Shown here piece by piece: positions 15,859 to 23,406 of a DNA stretch of 64,000 nt (the first letter of the stretch is position 1; the number at the start of each line of letters is the position of its first letter). The position numbers were made by a program, and so were the translations under genes. Source of the DNA: CBDFGE01 sp965247055 (lineage in GTDB: Bacteria; Chloroflexota; Dehalococcoidia; Lucifugimonadales; JAGWBF01); NCBI GenBank assembly GCA_965247055.1, contig CBDFGE010000005.1, forward strand, positions 62,001 through 126,000, given 5' to 3'. A model generated the notes under the pieces. The model was given only the letters and a program-made list of their open reading frames with translations, did not search any database and was not told the DNA's origin.

Positions 15859-17154
15859 TTAGAACTCGTCCTGGTCCTCCTCCTGGTACTGGGCCCACAT
15901 GGCGTCCCTGGGGCCTTTGACGACCTCCTGTAGCTGCTCTCTGAATTCCTGGAAGATGCGGTCGCCCTCGGGGCCTTGGGGCACCTCTCCCGCGGCTATC
16001 TTCTCCCTCAGGCCCTGGAAGGCATGGTCTTCAGCGGTGCCCTCAGGTATGTGGAAAAAGTCGGAGTCGAATCTGGGAAGCTCACCGGGGCCGAAGTAGC
16101 CCAGGTCATGCATCTCATACCCTTCCAGGTTGTGGGTGCCCTTGCCCAGGACCTGCCCTGTAGTGGCGTAGTGCTCCATCACCGCCTTCAGGCCGAAGCG
16201 CTGGATGGGGCACACTTTCATGCACACGCCACAGGCGGCGTACCGGGCCATGACAGGCCTGCACCGCTTGGCGACGATCTTGAACTTCTCGACGCCGCGC
16301 CACCAGACCTTTTCCCGCATCAGTGCCCGGCCCGGGCAGCGGTTCACGCACACCTGGCAGATGGAGCAGAAGGCGTTGATCCCGTAGTCCACGGGCTTGT
16401 CGTAGGCGACCTGGGCATCGGTGCTAACCAGGAGAAGCCTGTGGCGGGAGCCGAAGTGAGGCGAAAGCAGGTAGCCCATCGCGCCCTGCTGGCCCAATCC
16501 AGCCTCTACGAACATGGGTATAAGGGCGCTCGCGGCATCGCCAGGCGCCTGCACCTGTGCGTGATACCCCAGGCTCCGGATGTGGTCGGCCAGCTCAAGG
16601 GCCGCCGATCCCTCGCGCCTGTAGGTGGCGAAAACCGCCGCCTCCGCAGGTTCACTGGGGATCGTCTGGGTCTCCTCGTAGGGCTGCTCCATCGCGAGAC
16701 AGACGGCGTGGGGGAAGGGCTTCACCCAGCTCCTCTTGCTCTTGTAGGTGTAACGATTATCGTAGGCGGTTATGCCCACCATGGCGAAGCCCAACTCCAG
16801 GGCCTTGGCCTTGATCTCGCCGGTCACATCCTTCCCGGGCACCGGCTCCGCGGTCGGCTCGATCTCCCCCGATACCGCACACGCCTTGATGATGGGCTTG
16901 TTTAGCCTTTCGTGCTCGTCTCGTACCTCTTTGATGTCGCTCACATCCCGGGACCACTTGCGGTAGACGAAGTTCTCCACGCTGTGGCTTTCCAGGGGAT
17001 AGTGAGTGGTGTAGAAGTTTACCGTGTCCCGGTCCTGAGGCGCACCTGGAACAGTCTCCAACTCCACCGGTATGCCCACGACGTCCGCATCACCCTCCGG
17101 CGCCGGACCCCTCAACCATCCCGGAACCCTAACCTCGTGTCCAATCTTTAGCAT
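15859..17154 (-). CDS. reductive-dehalogenase-like Fe-S protein, no TAT signal
   Basis: The 431-residue protein combines a corrinoid-binding-like domain of the RdhA/QueG type (about residues 110-250) with a C-terminal double-cluster ferredoxin domain: CSICQVCVNRCP (Cys263, 266, 269, 273) and Cys298 with CGVCMKVCP (Cys308, 311, 315). RdhA enzymes use cob(I)alamin to remove halogens. There is no twin-arginine signal and no RdhB anchor gene, so it would be cytosolic, like the catabolic rather than the respiratory enzymes. Start chosen at the ATG 17154, six bases after GGAGGA, rather than the GTG at 17160. A different corrinoid-dependent reduction is possible. Confidence 0.75.
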   Translation of the reverse strand: MLKIGHEVRVPGWLRGPAPEGDADVVGIPVELETVPGAPQDRDTVNFYTTHYPLESHSVENFVYRKWSRDVSDIKEVRDEHERLNKPIIKACAVSGEIEPTAEPVPGKDVTGEIKAKALELGFAMVGITAYDNRYTYKSKRSWVKPFPHAVCLAMEQPYEETQTIPSEPAEAAVFATYRREGSAALELADHIRSLGYHAQVQAPGDAASALIPMFVEAGLGQQGAMGYLLSPHFGSRHRLLLVSTDAQVAYDKPVDYGINAFCSICQVCVNRCPGRALMREKVWWRGVEKFKIVAKRCRPVMARYAACGVCMKVCPIQRFGLKAVMEHYATTGQVLGKGTHNLEGYEMHDLGYFGPGELPRFDSDFFHIPEGTAEDHAFQGLREKIAAGEVPQGPEGDRIFQEFREQLQEVVKGPRDAMWAQYQEEDQDEF

Positions 17155-17206
17155 CAGCACTCCTCCAAGTTAATGAGGCCCAACAAGGAAGGCCTACTCT
17201 GTTCCA

Positions 17207-17235
17207 GTTATACCCGTACACGTGCGATTTGTCAA
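17207..17235 (-). promoter_or_regulatory. sigma-70 promoter of the dehalogenase-like gene
   Basis: TTGACA, 17 bases, TATAAC on the minus strand, about 50 bases upstream of the start codon. It is one of the best promoter matches in the window and indicates a dedicated transcript. Confidence 0.75.
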
Positions 17236-17373
17236 GGAATAGGCACATAGCTTTCCACCCATGTCTAACCGTGTTTTGACGAATACCGACACGCCACAAA
17301 CATCCACCCAAGCCGGGCAAATGGTCCATGGGTATCGCCGGGCCGGCCAGTATGATCGAGACGAGGCCTGCCC

Positions 17374-17571
17374 TCAAGACCGGGCTGGAGTTCCCTTATG
17401 CTTCTTGATGGCCTCAATAGCTCTCTGATCGATCTTCCCAAGGTCTACATCCGCGTCGGACCGGGCGACGCCCAGATGGGTGTCCCTCACGATCTGCTCC
17501 CAGTCCGGCTCAGTGCCATATTTAGAGCGCAAATCGGCCCACAATTTGTCCAGCATCTTCGGGTCGAACAT
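17374..17571 (-). CDS. 65-residue helical protein, unknown
   Basis: The protein is charged and helical (MLDKLWADLRSKYG near the N-terminus, IDQRAIEAIKKHKG at the C-terminus) and has no motif I recognise. The ATG at 17571 sits 7 bases after GGAGGAG and is preferred over the longer frame. A sigma-70 promoter lies 150 bases upstream. It precedes the dehalogenase-like gene but that gene has its own promoter, so co-transcription is optional. Confidence 0.6.
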   Translation of the reverse strand: MFDPKMLDKLWADLRSKYGTEPDWEQIVRDTHLGVARSDADVDLGKIDQRAIEAIKKHKGTPARS

Positions 17572-17722
17572 AGCCAGACTCCTCCTCTTTCGACGCCAAT
17601 CCAGAGTGGCGATAATCGCTAGCGGACCTCGTACGGCCACTGGTGTTCTGGGGCGGGAAACCTACCCCTCGAGCCTGGGCGGGCCTCCTCCCCCATCCAC
17701 CGGCAGTGCCCCGCATTGCAGG

Positions 17723-17751
17723 ATTCTACGATAAGCGCATGGACTCGTCAA
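17723..17751 (-). promoter_or_regulatory. sigma-70 promoter for the 65-residue protein gene
   Basis: TTGACG, 17 bases, TAGAAT on the minus strand. The predicted leader runs about 145 bases before the ATG at 17571; I see no known riboswitch motif in it. Confidence 0.65.
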
Positions 17752-17782
17752 CTGGACGGCTGCCTGGGCCTTTTCACGAAAA

Positions 17783-18169
17783 CTATTCCTTCCGGGCCCA
17801 TGTACCTGTCCCAAACTCCTCGAAGACTTTCAGCCTCTCCGGCTGGAACTCGGTCGGGTTCTCGTTCTCGTCCAGGTACGGGTTGGGGAAGTATACCCTC
17901 AGCAGAGTCTCCTCACTGGCATCGGAAAACCGGACGTAGTACAGGAAGGGGACGCCGTGATCCTCGGCTTCCACGAACTGTACGCCGGCCACCGAGTCGG
18001 TTTTCAGGTGGAAGTGCCAGCTTCCGGCCCCTACAGTGGCGTATCCCCCATCGAACGTCGGCTCCTTCATCCCCACGGCTGCGTTTTCGCTCACCACTTC
18101 ACCGCCGCCGATCACCCAGAGCATCTGCTCGTGGCTCGCGAGGTCTCGAATTAACGCCTCGAACTCCAA
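17783..18169 (-). CDS. conserved-looking 128-residue protein, unknown
   Basis: The protein alternates strand and loop: GGYATVGAGSWHFHLKTDSV (about residues 41-60), VQFVEAEDHGVPFLYYVRF (about 63-81) and LRVYFPNPYLDE. A His pair in SWHFHL and the overall pattern faintly recall ChuX/HutX-type haem-binding proteins, but not enough to name it. The start is a TTG 7 bases behind AGGAGG. It is upstream of the dehalogenase-like gene on the same strand, with a separate promoter between, and a near-palindrome at 18256-18272 lies ahead of it. Confidence 0.6.
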   Translation of the reverse strand: MEFEALIRDLASHEQMLWVIGGGEVVSENAAVGMKEPTFDGGYATVGAGSWHFHLKTDSVAGVQFVEAEDHGVPFLYYVRFSDASEETLLRVYFPNPYLDENENPTEFQPERLKVFEEFGTGTWARKE

Positions 18170-18255
18170 GATACACCTCCTGGGCCAAACGACACGACTG
18201 GGGCCTCCCCTTCACGAAGGGGAAGGGACACAGAGACGTAGATAGACATCTGATG

Positions 18256-18272
18256 CCTAATACTACATTAAC
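18256..18272. promoter_or_regulatory. operator-like AT-rich near-palindrome
   Basis: CCTAATACTACATTAAC lies in the divergent gap between the genes at 18169 and 18367. It matches the perfect palindrome at 23342-23358 in 13 of 17 positions, suggesting a shared regulator site. Confidence 0.35.
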
Positions 18273-18300
18273 GCCATGAGTTTGCCAACACGGAGTGCCT

Positions 18301-18329
18301 TTGACACCCGCATCTGCCTGTGTTACCAT
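18301..18329 (+). promoter_or_regulatory. sigma-70 promoter of the YkgJ-type gene
   Basis: TTGACA, 17 bases, TACCAT. It overlaps the upstream part of the longest possible frame and therefore argues for translation starting at 18367. Confidence 0.65.
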
Positions 18330-18366
18330 TCGCCTGCGCCGCCTCCAGGCGGCAAGGCGGAAGGGG

Positions 18367-19050
18367 ATGCTGGACGATATCTTTCGCCACTACGCGGACC
18401 TGCTGGATGAGGTGGACCTGGAGTTCAACCGAGTCCGCGAGGTCTTCATCGAGAGGATGCAGTGCCGCAGGGGCTGTAGTAGCTGTTGCAGCCAGCTTTT
18501 CTCCATCAGTGCCATTGAGGCCGCGTACATCTCCCGAGCGGTGAAGCGCCTCGACCCAGCTTCCCGTGACGAGATGCGCCAGAGGGCCAGGGAGTACCTG
18601 GCAGACCTGATAGGCCTCAGCGCTGATGAGGCCGAGGGCATCGAACATCACAGCCGGGTGGTCGGCGCCGCGTTGGACAAGCACGTCGGCCGCAGGCATA
18701 TCCCCTGCCCCGCCTTGAAGGACGACGCCTGCACGATCTACAACCACCGGCCCATCATCGCCCGCAAGTGGGGCATACCGCTCTGGAACCCCAAGAACCC
18801 CCGGGTCCTTCAGGCGTGCGACCTGAACTTCAAGGCCGGCGAGGCAATTGAGGCCGAGGGCCTTGTAGAGCCCCAGATGGAGCTGGAGTACCGGTGGCTC
18901 GACTTCAAGACTGGGGTCCATCAGGAGTTGGATCTGCCCGATACGACGGCCACCGTGGCGTCGGCCATCCTGTTCGACTACGAGGCTCTCCTGGAAGGGA
19001 AGATCGCCAAACGCCAGGCAGACTCGACACAGCCAAATGTTGGACCCTAG
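18367..19050 (+). CDS. YkgJ-type cysteine-cluster protein
   Basis: The 227-residue protein has the CxxxCxxCC cluster (CRRGCSSCC: Cys33, 37, 40, 41) and the downstream IPCPALKDDACTIYNHRPIIAR block that define the YkgJ/CxxCxxCC zinc- or iron-chelating family. The biochemical role of the family is poorly known. The ATG follows GGAAGGGG and lies just downstream of a good promoter at 18301-18329; the longer frame from 18295 would start inside that promoter. It is a single-gene unit ahead of the sigma factor operon. Confidence 0.85.
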   Translation: MLDDIFRHYADLLDEVDLEFNRVREVFIERMQCRRGCSSCCSQLFSISAIEAAYISRAVKRLDPASRDEMRQRAREYLADLIGLSADEAEGIEHHSRVVGAALDKHVGRRHIPCPALKDDACTIYNHRPIIARKWGIPLWNPKNPRVLQACDLNFKAGEAIEAEGLVEPQMELEYRWLDFKTGVHQELDLPDTTATVASAILFDYEALLEGKIAKRQADSTQPNVGP

Positions 19051-19142
19051 CTGACGACCTGGGATATTTTGAAATCCGGTTGGAAGAGGGATTCGTATAA
19101 TTCCATCGGATGGGCTAGCATCCCCCGGTGGAGAGGGCGCGG

Positions 19143-19718
19143 GTGCTAAGTTACGAGGACCTGCGGGATGAGCAGCTCATCACTTTGATAGCCAACGGAG
19201 AGAAGAGCGCCTTGGAGGTCTTCTATGATCGCTACTCCTCCCCGGTCTTCTCTCTGGCCCGTTATATGTTGCGGGAACCTACCCTGGCCGAGGAGGTTAC
19301 CCAGGACATATTTCTGAACCTGTGGCTCAAGGCCTCCACCTTTAATCCCCAGCGTGGCAATCCCCGGACCTGGTTCATGAGTGTGGCCCATCACCGGATT
19401 ATCGACGTGCTGAAGGCCCGCAGGCGGGGTGCCGAGACTACAACCCAGGTCTCCCACGAGCTACTGGACCTTCATCCCAGCCAGCAAGCCAGCACCGAGG
19501 AGCAGGTTCAGCAGAACCTGACCCGGGAGAAGATAGTCGAGGTTCTGGCAACCTTACCCAAAGAGCAACGGGAGGTCATTGTGCTGGCTTACTTCGAGGG
19601 ATATTCCCAGTCGGAGATAGCTGCACGGCTGGTCCAGCCCCTTGGGACTGTCAAGACGAGGGTAAGGCTGGCGATGCAAAAATTGCGGGCCGCCATAAAG
19701 CGTGTGGAGGTAGAGTAA
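19143..19718 (+). CDS. ECF RNA polymerase sigma factor
   Basis: The 191-residue sigma-70 family protein has region 2 (FYDRYSSPVFSLARYML, then EEVTQDIFLNLW and RTWFMSVAHHRIIDVLKARRR) and region 4 (LPKEQREVIVLAYFEGYSQ followed by SEIAARL and a TVKTRVRLAMQKLR recognition helix). It redirects polymerase under a stress signal relayed by the anti-sigma factor encoded 3 bases downstream. GTG at 19143 was chosen for the GGAGAGG 6-7 bases upstream; a GTG at 19128 is the alternative. A perfect -10 TATAAT lies at 19096-19101 but lacks a housekeeping -35, so autoregulation is possible. Confidence 0.93.
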   Translation: MLSYEDLRDEQLITLIANGEKSALEVFYDRYSSPVFSLARYMLREPTLAEEVTQDIFLNLWLKASTFNPQRGNPRTWFMSVAHHRIIDVLKARRRGAETTTQVSHELLDLHPSQQASTEEQVQQNLTREKIVEVLATLPKEQREVIVLAYFEGYSQSEIAARLVQPLGTVKTRVRLAMQKLRAAIKRVEVE

Positions 19719-19721
19719 AGT

Positions 19722-20519
19722 TTGGATTGCAGGGACGTAGAGGGCTTTCTTCCAGCCTACGCGCTTGACGCTCTAGACGCGGAGGAGAGCGCTGCCGTGG
19801 AGGCCCATCTGGACGCATGCCCCTGGTGTCCCGCGCTGCTCAGGGAACACGTTCAAGTGGCCGCCGCCCTTGCCCAGGCAGCGGGGCCGCTAGAGCCACC
19901 TCCCGCACTCAAGTACAGCGTAACGAGGGCGCTGGAAGCTAGGCCACCTGGCCGTGAGCGGCCCAGGAGACCCCTTCGCATCGGCGGTAACCTGGCCCTG
20001 GCTGCCGCGGCATCGGTCGCGGTACTACTCCTGGGCGCAGCCACAGGCATGGCTGTACACCTGACCAATGAGATGGACGATCTCCAGCAGGAGAACGCCG
20101 ACCTGGCTTCCCAGGTGTCCCTGCAGGTCCAGGAGGACGATATGATCGAGGATATGGTTATCGAGCAACGCTCCGTAAACTATCTCCTGGCCTCTTCCAG
20201 CCAGCAGGCGACGCCGCTCCGGGGGGGAGGCACCGTTCCCAGGGCCGAGGGGGTGTTCATAACCTCCGGGGGAGACTGGGGAACGCTCATGGCGAGGGGG
20301 CTGGTACCCTCGTCCGGTGACGAGGCCTACCACGTGATGCTTAAACGGGACGGCGAGCCAGTGGCCGTGGGCCGCCTCTCTGTGGACCGCAATGGCATGG
20401 GGGTCCTCACCATGTGGACCGAAGAACCGATGACCGTCTTCCAGCAGGTATGGGTCGTGGAGGAGCCGGCGCAGAGTAACCCGACTCCCGTCCTCTGGGG
20501 CGTCATCTCCTCGAAATAA
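19722..20519 (+). CDS. anti-sigma factor, RskA type with zinc-binding ZAS motif
   Basis: The 265-residue membrane protein begins with a ZAS domain (His29-x3-Cys33-x2-Cys36 in HLDACPWC) that holds the sigma factor in the cytoplasm. A transmembrane helix follows at about residues 90-112, then a coiled stretch (MDDLQQENADLASQVSLQVQ) and a C-terminal extracytoplasmic beta domain like RskA (YHVMLKRDGEPVAVGRL). It starts with TTG, 3 bases after the sigma gene stop, as expected for a co-transcribed pair. Release probably involves regulated proteolysis, as in SigK/RskA systems. Confidence 0.9.
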   Translation: MDCRDVEGFLPAYALDALDAEESAAVEAHLDACPWCPALLREHVQVAAALAQAAGPLEPPPALKYSVTRALEARPPGRERPRRPLRIGGNLALAAAASVAVLLLGAATGMAVHLTNEMDDLQQENADLASQVSLQVQEDDMIEDMVIEQRSVNYLLASSSQQATPLRGGGTVPRAEGVFITSGGDWGTLMARGLVPSSGDEAYHVMLKRDGEPVAVGRLSVDRNGMGVLTMWTEEPMTVFQQVWVVEEPAQSNPTPVLWGVISSK

Positions 20520-20642
20520 CCCTTAGGAGCCATCGCCAGTTCGGCCAGGGTGGGGGCGGTGAGCTGTCTCCGACTCCTCACCCACTGGTCGAGCCTTTCC
20601 GGTGGGGCTCGGAACAACGCCATCACCGCGAGGGGGGTAACC

Positions 20643-22061
20643 ATGTCTACAGACCAGCTCGCATTCACTCCGGCGTCGGACCTACGACGGCTGATCGACT
20701 CCAGGCAGGTGTCCATCGTCGAGCTCACGGAGATGTTCCTGCGACGGATCGAGACGGTGAACCCAAGGCTCAACGCCTTTCTTACGGTCACCGCCGAGGA
20801 AGCCTTGGAATCGGCGCGTGCCGCGGAGGCTTCGCTGCTGAGGCGGGAAGCCCATGGCCCCCTTCACGGCATCCCCATCTCCATCAAGGACCTGGAGGTA
20901 ACCGGCGGGACCAGGTCCACCATGGGAAGCCTGATCTTCCAGGATTTCGTTCCCGAGCAGGACTCCATCGTGGTAGAAAGGGTGCGTAGGGCGGGGGCCA
21001 TCATACTAGGAAAGACCAACACTCCAGAGTTCGGCCTCTCCGGCACCACCGAGAACCGGCTTGGCGACGCCTGCCGCAACCCCTGGGATACAACCCGCAC
21101 CGCCGGGGGGTCCAGCGGCGGCGCGGCCGCGGCGGTGGCGGCGGGTCTGTGCGTCGTGGCCACCGGCAGCGACGGCGGAGGCTCCATCCGCATCCCGTGT
21201 AGCTTCTGTGGGACCTGCGGTATCAAACCCAGCCAGGGGAGGGTCCCCCGCTACGGAGGCGTCGGCCGGCCCGCCTACAACACCTTCTCACAGTCAGGCC
21301 CCATAACCCGGACGGTGCTGGACACCGCCCTCCTGCTTCAGGTACTGGCCGGTCCCGACGCCCGAGATACCGGCTGCACGATCGAGCAGCCCCCCGATTT
21401 CGTCGCCTCCCTGGATGAGGGCGTCGAGGGCCTACGCATCGCCTGGAGCCCCGATCTGGGGTACGCGGCCGTCGACCCGGAATTGGCCGATACCACGGCC
21501 AGGGCCGCCACGACGTTCAAGGACTTGGGATGCTCGGTGGATGAGCCGAAGCTGGAGCTAGAGGACCCATTCACAGTCTTTTGGGACATCTTCAGCATCA
21601 TGGCGTACACGTGGTACGGGCATCTGCTGGATGAGCGCGGGTCCGACCTGACGGAATACGCACGGAAGACCATGGAGCACGGGCGGGCCATGAGCGGGGC
21701 CGATTACTCCAGGGCCCTGGTTCGCGTCCTGGAGCTGCAAGCCCGCATGGAGACCCTCTTCCGCGAATACGACCTGCTGGTGACGCCGGCTACGGCCGTT
21801 CCCGCGTTCCCGGTGGGCAAACCCCCGGCGGTTATAGGGCAGAGGCAGGTTAATCCCTTCTGGGGCTACACCCCCTTCTCCTATCCCTTCAACATGACCA
21901 TGCACACCGCAGCCAGCGTCCCTTGCGGCCGTTCCTCCGATGGGATGCCCATTGGCCTTCAGATTATCGGGCGGAAGGGAGAAGAGACGACGGTGCTGAG
22001 GGCGGCTGCGGCTTTCGAGCGGGCGCGCCCCTGGGCGGACCTGCGACCGCCCACCTCGTGA
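20643..22061 (+). CDS. amidase signature family hydrolase
   Basis: The 472-residue protein carries the amidase catalytic triad: Lys82 in ISIKDL, the cis-Ser of GGSSGG (residues 155-160) and nucleophile Ser181 in GSDGGGSIRIP. The family hydrolyses C-N bonds in amides, indole acetamide, ureas or Asn/Gln-tRNA. Length and the absence of GatC nearby argue for a catabolic amidase rather than GatA. The ATG at 20643 follows GAGGGGGG; 31 upstream codons are not family-like. No neighbour indicates the substrate. Confidence 0.9.
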   Translation: MSTDQLAFTPASDLRRLIDSRQVSIVELTEMFLRRIETVNPRLNAFLTVTAEEALESARAAEASLLRREAHGPLHGIPISIKDLEVTGGTRSTMGSLIFQDFVPEQDSIVVERVRRAGAIILGKTNTPEFGLSGTTENRLGDACRNPWDTTRTAGGSSGGAAAAVAAGLCVVATGSDGGGSIRIPCSFCGTCGIKPSQGRVPRYGGVGRPAYNTFSQSGPITRTVLDTALLLQVLAGPDARDTGCTIEQPPDFVASLDEGVEGLRIAWSPDLGYAAVDPELADTTARAATTFKDLGCSVDEPKLELEDPFTVFWDIFSIMAYTWYGHLLDERGSDLTEYARKTMEHGRAMSGADYSRALVRVLELQARMETLFREYDLLVTPATAVPAFPVGKPPAVIGQRQVNPFWGYTPFSYPFNMTMHTAASVPCGRSSDGMPIGLQIIGRKGEETTVLRAAAAFERARPWADLRPPTS

Positions 22062-22193
22062 CAGAATTGGGGAAAAGATGGCCCCAGCATACTGGAAAGT
22101 CTGACCCCTTACTCCGGTATAATTGGGCCATGATAGAGTGGATGCCCTGTGTCAAAAGCCGGGCGCCCTGCCACGAAGGGGGACCACATCTCG

Positions 22194-22370
22194 ATGCTTA
22201 AAGCGCTGACCGCCGTTGCTCTCGTGGCAGGGATAGCCCTGGCCATCGTTGGAGCCGTGGGAGGCGGCATAGCCTTTACCATTGTGGGCGACGTCCTCGT
22301 GGTGGTGGGAGTGGTGCTGTTTCTGATCGCCAGGAGGGGCGGCCTCCCTACTTCAGGGCTCCCGGGCTGA
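22194..22370 (+). CDS. 58-residue two-span membrane protein
   Basis: Two hydrophobic segments (about residues 5-25, TAVALVAGIALAIVGAVGGG, and 27-46) separated by a short turn, with an Arg-rich tail. The ATG at 22194 follows GGGGGA at a loose spacing of about 10 bases; a GTG at 22149 would add 15 polar residues. A TATAAT box lies upstream near 22119. Function unknown. Confidence 0.55.
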   Translation: MLKALTAVALVAGIALAIVGAVGGGIAFTIVGDVLVVVGVVLFLIARRGGLPTSGLPG

Positions 22371-22519
22371 GGTCCCAAGGCACCTGCCCTTGACCCCACC
22401 CACCGGATGGACTCCCCGGCACGTCCAGGGTCCCTGGCTGCGGACTCCTGCCCGGCATTGACTCCCCGTACCCCCCAGCGTAGAATTCCTGTTACGAGAA
22501 GCACTACTCCACACTGTAG

Positions 22520-23005
22520 ATGAGTTTTACCGATGTCCTCCTTCTTGCCATACGCTGGATTCATGCCCTGGCGGCGGTAGCATGGGTCGGCGGAGGCGCT
22601 TTCTATCTGCTGGTGCTGCGGCCCAACCTCAAGCGCTCCAGCGGCGGCCCCGATGATGCCGCAAGGAGGCTGGGAGAGCAGTTCAGGAACCTGGTCAATA
22701 CGGCCATAGCAGTCCTCCTCGTCACAGGAGCCGTGCTGACCGCCAGCCGGCTGACCTCCGACTACGTCGGCACACCCTATGTCGCCGTCCTGGCCATCAA
22801 GGTGGTCCTGGCCCTGTACATGTTCTACCTGGTGAGATTCCTCAGGCCACGGACCTATCCCGCGGAGGACTCCGAGGGGCAGCGTGGGTTGCAACGCGTG
22901 ACCGCCCTCTTCACGGGCGCCACGGCGGTGCTGGTGGTGGGGGTAATCGTCTTCCTTCTGGCCGACATACTGAGGGCCCTCGTCGAGAAGGGAATCGAGG
23001 GGTAA
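22520..23005 (+). CDS. four-helix membrane protein, CopD-like
   Basis: The 161-residue protein has four predicted spans with WIHALAAVAWVGGGAFYLLV in the first, a pattern shared by CopD-type and related b-type haem membrane proteins in which the His may bind haem or copper. A second span holds AIAVLLVTGAVL, the third is around VAVLAIKVVLALYMFYLV, and the last is ATAVLVVGVIVFLLADIL. It is 17 bases upstream of the Trm112-like gene. The substrate is unknown, and a DUF2269-like identity is equally possible. Confidence 0.65.
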   Translation: MSFTDVLLLAIRWIHALAAVAWVGGGAFYLLVLRPNLKRSSGGPDDAARRLGEQFRNLVNTAIAVLLVTGAVLTASRLTSDYVGTPYVAVLAIKVVLALYMFYLVRFLRPRTYPAEDSEGQRGLQRVTALFTGATAVLVVGVIVFLLADILRALVEKGIEG

Positions 23006-23022
23006 CCGATACGGGAGGACCT

Positions 23023-23205
23023 ATGAGAAGGGACCTTATGAATATCCTGGCCTGCCCGGTGTGCAGGGGTTCTCTGGAGCTAAAGGTGGTGGAGGAGGAC
23101 GGAGATGGGGTTACAAAGGGAGCCCTGCTCTGCGGCAAATGTAACGACTCCTACCCCATCGAGGACTCCATACCCAACCTGCTGCCTCCCGAGCTGAGGA
23201 CCTAG
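23023..23205 (+). CDS. Trm112-like zinc-finger protein
   Basis: The 60-residue protein matches the Trm112/YcaR family: MNILACPVCRGSLEL (Cys11, Cys14) and LLCGKCNDSYPIEDSIPNLLP (Cys37, Cys40). Family members activate methyltransferases or act as small zinc-ribbon chaperones. GGAGGA lies 9 bases before the ATG. An alternative start at Met6 is possible. No methyltransferase is adjacent. Confidence 0.85.
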   Translation: MRRDLMNILACPVCRGSLELKVVEEDGDGVTKGALLCGKCNDSYPIEDSIPNLLPPELRT

Positions 23206-23341
23206 CACACCCGCCGGGTGTGCCTGCCACTCCACACCGGACTCCTGCTCCATAACCTCCACGTAGAGGAAAGCTATCCCTTTCCCCCTGGGCAAGGGGC
23301 CCGCTTGCCATCCTTAACGGGTGCGCCACAGACATAAAGCT

Positions 23342-23358
23342 CTTAATACCATATTAAG
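23342..23358. promoter_or_regulatory. perfect palindrome upstream of htrA
   Basis: CTTAATA-CCA-TATTAAG is a 7-bp perfect inverted repeat with a 3-base spacer, 49 bases before the HtrA start. It is a good operator candidate and resembles the site at 18256-18272. Confidence 0.45.
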
Positions 23359-23406
23359 AATTGCCCTCTACAATTGACCTCAGATAGTAGATTCAGGAGG
23401 TGCAGA

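Noticed and set aside
15660..15920. 86-codon plus-strand frame after the secreted protein
   Set aside because: Only its first part resembles a protein (DUF2341-like end); the remainder translates the terminator hairpin, so it was kept only as a short pseudogene fragment.
17572..17716. Possible cobalamin riboswitch in the leader of the 65-residue protein gene
   Set aside because: Considered because a corrinoid enzyme is nearby, but the B12-box and other conserved elements are not present.
18268..18921. 217-codon minus-strand frame opposite the YkgJ-type gene
   Set aside because: The plus strand has the Cys cluster, promoter and Shine-Dalgarno sequence.
22109..22894. 261-codon minus-strand frame opposite the small membrane genes
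   Set aside because: It would cover two plus-strand membrane proteins with sensible topology; no motif of its own.
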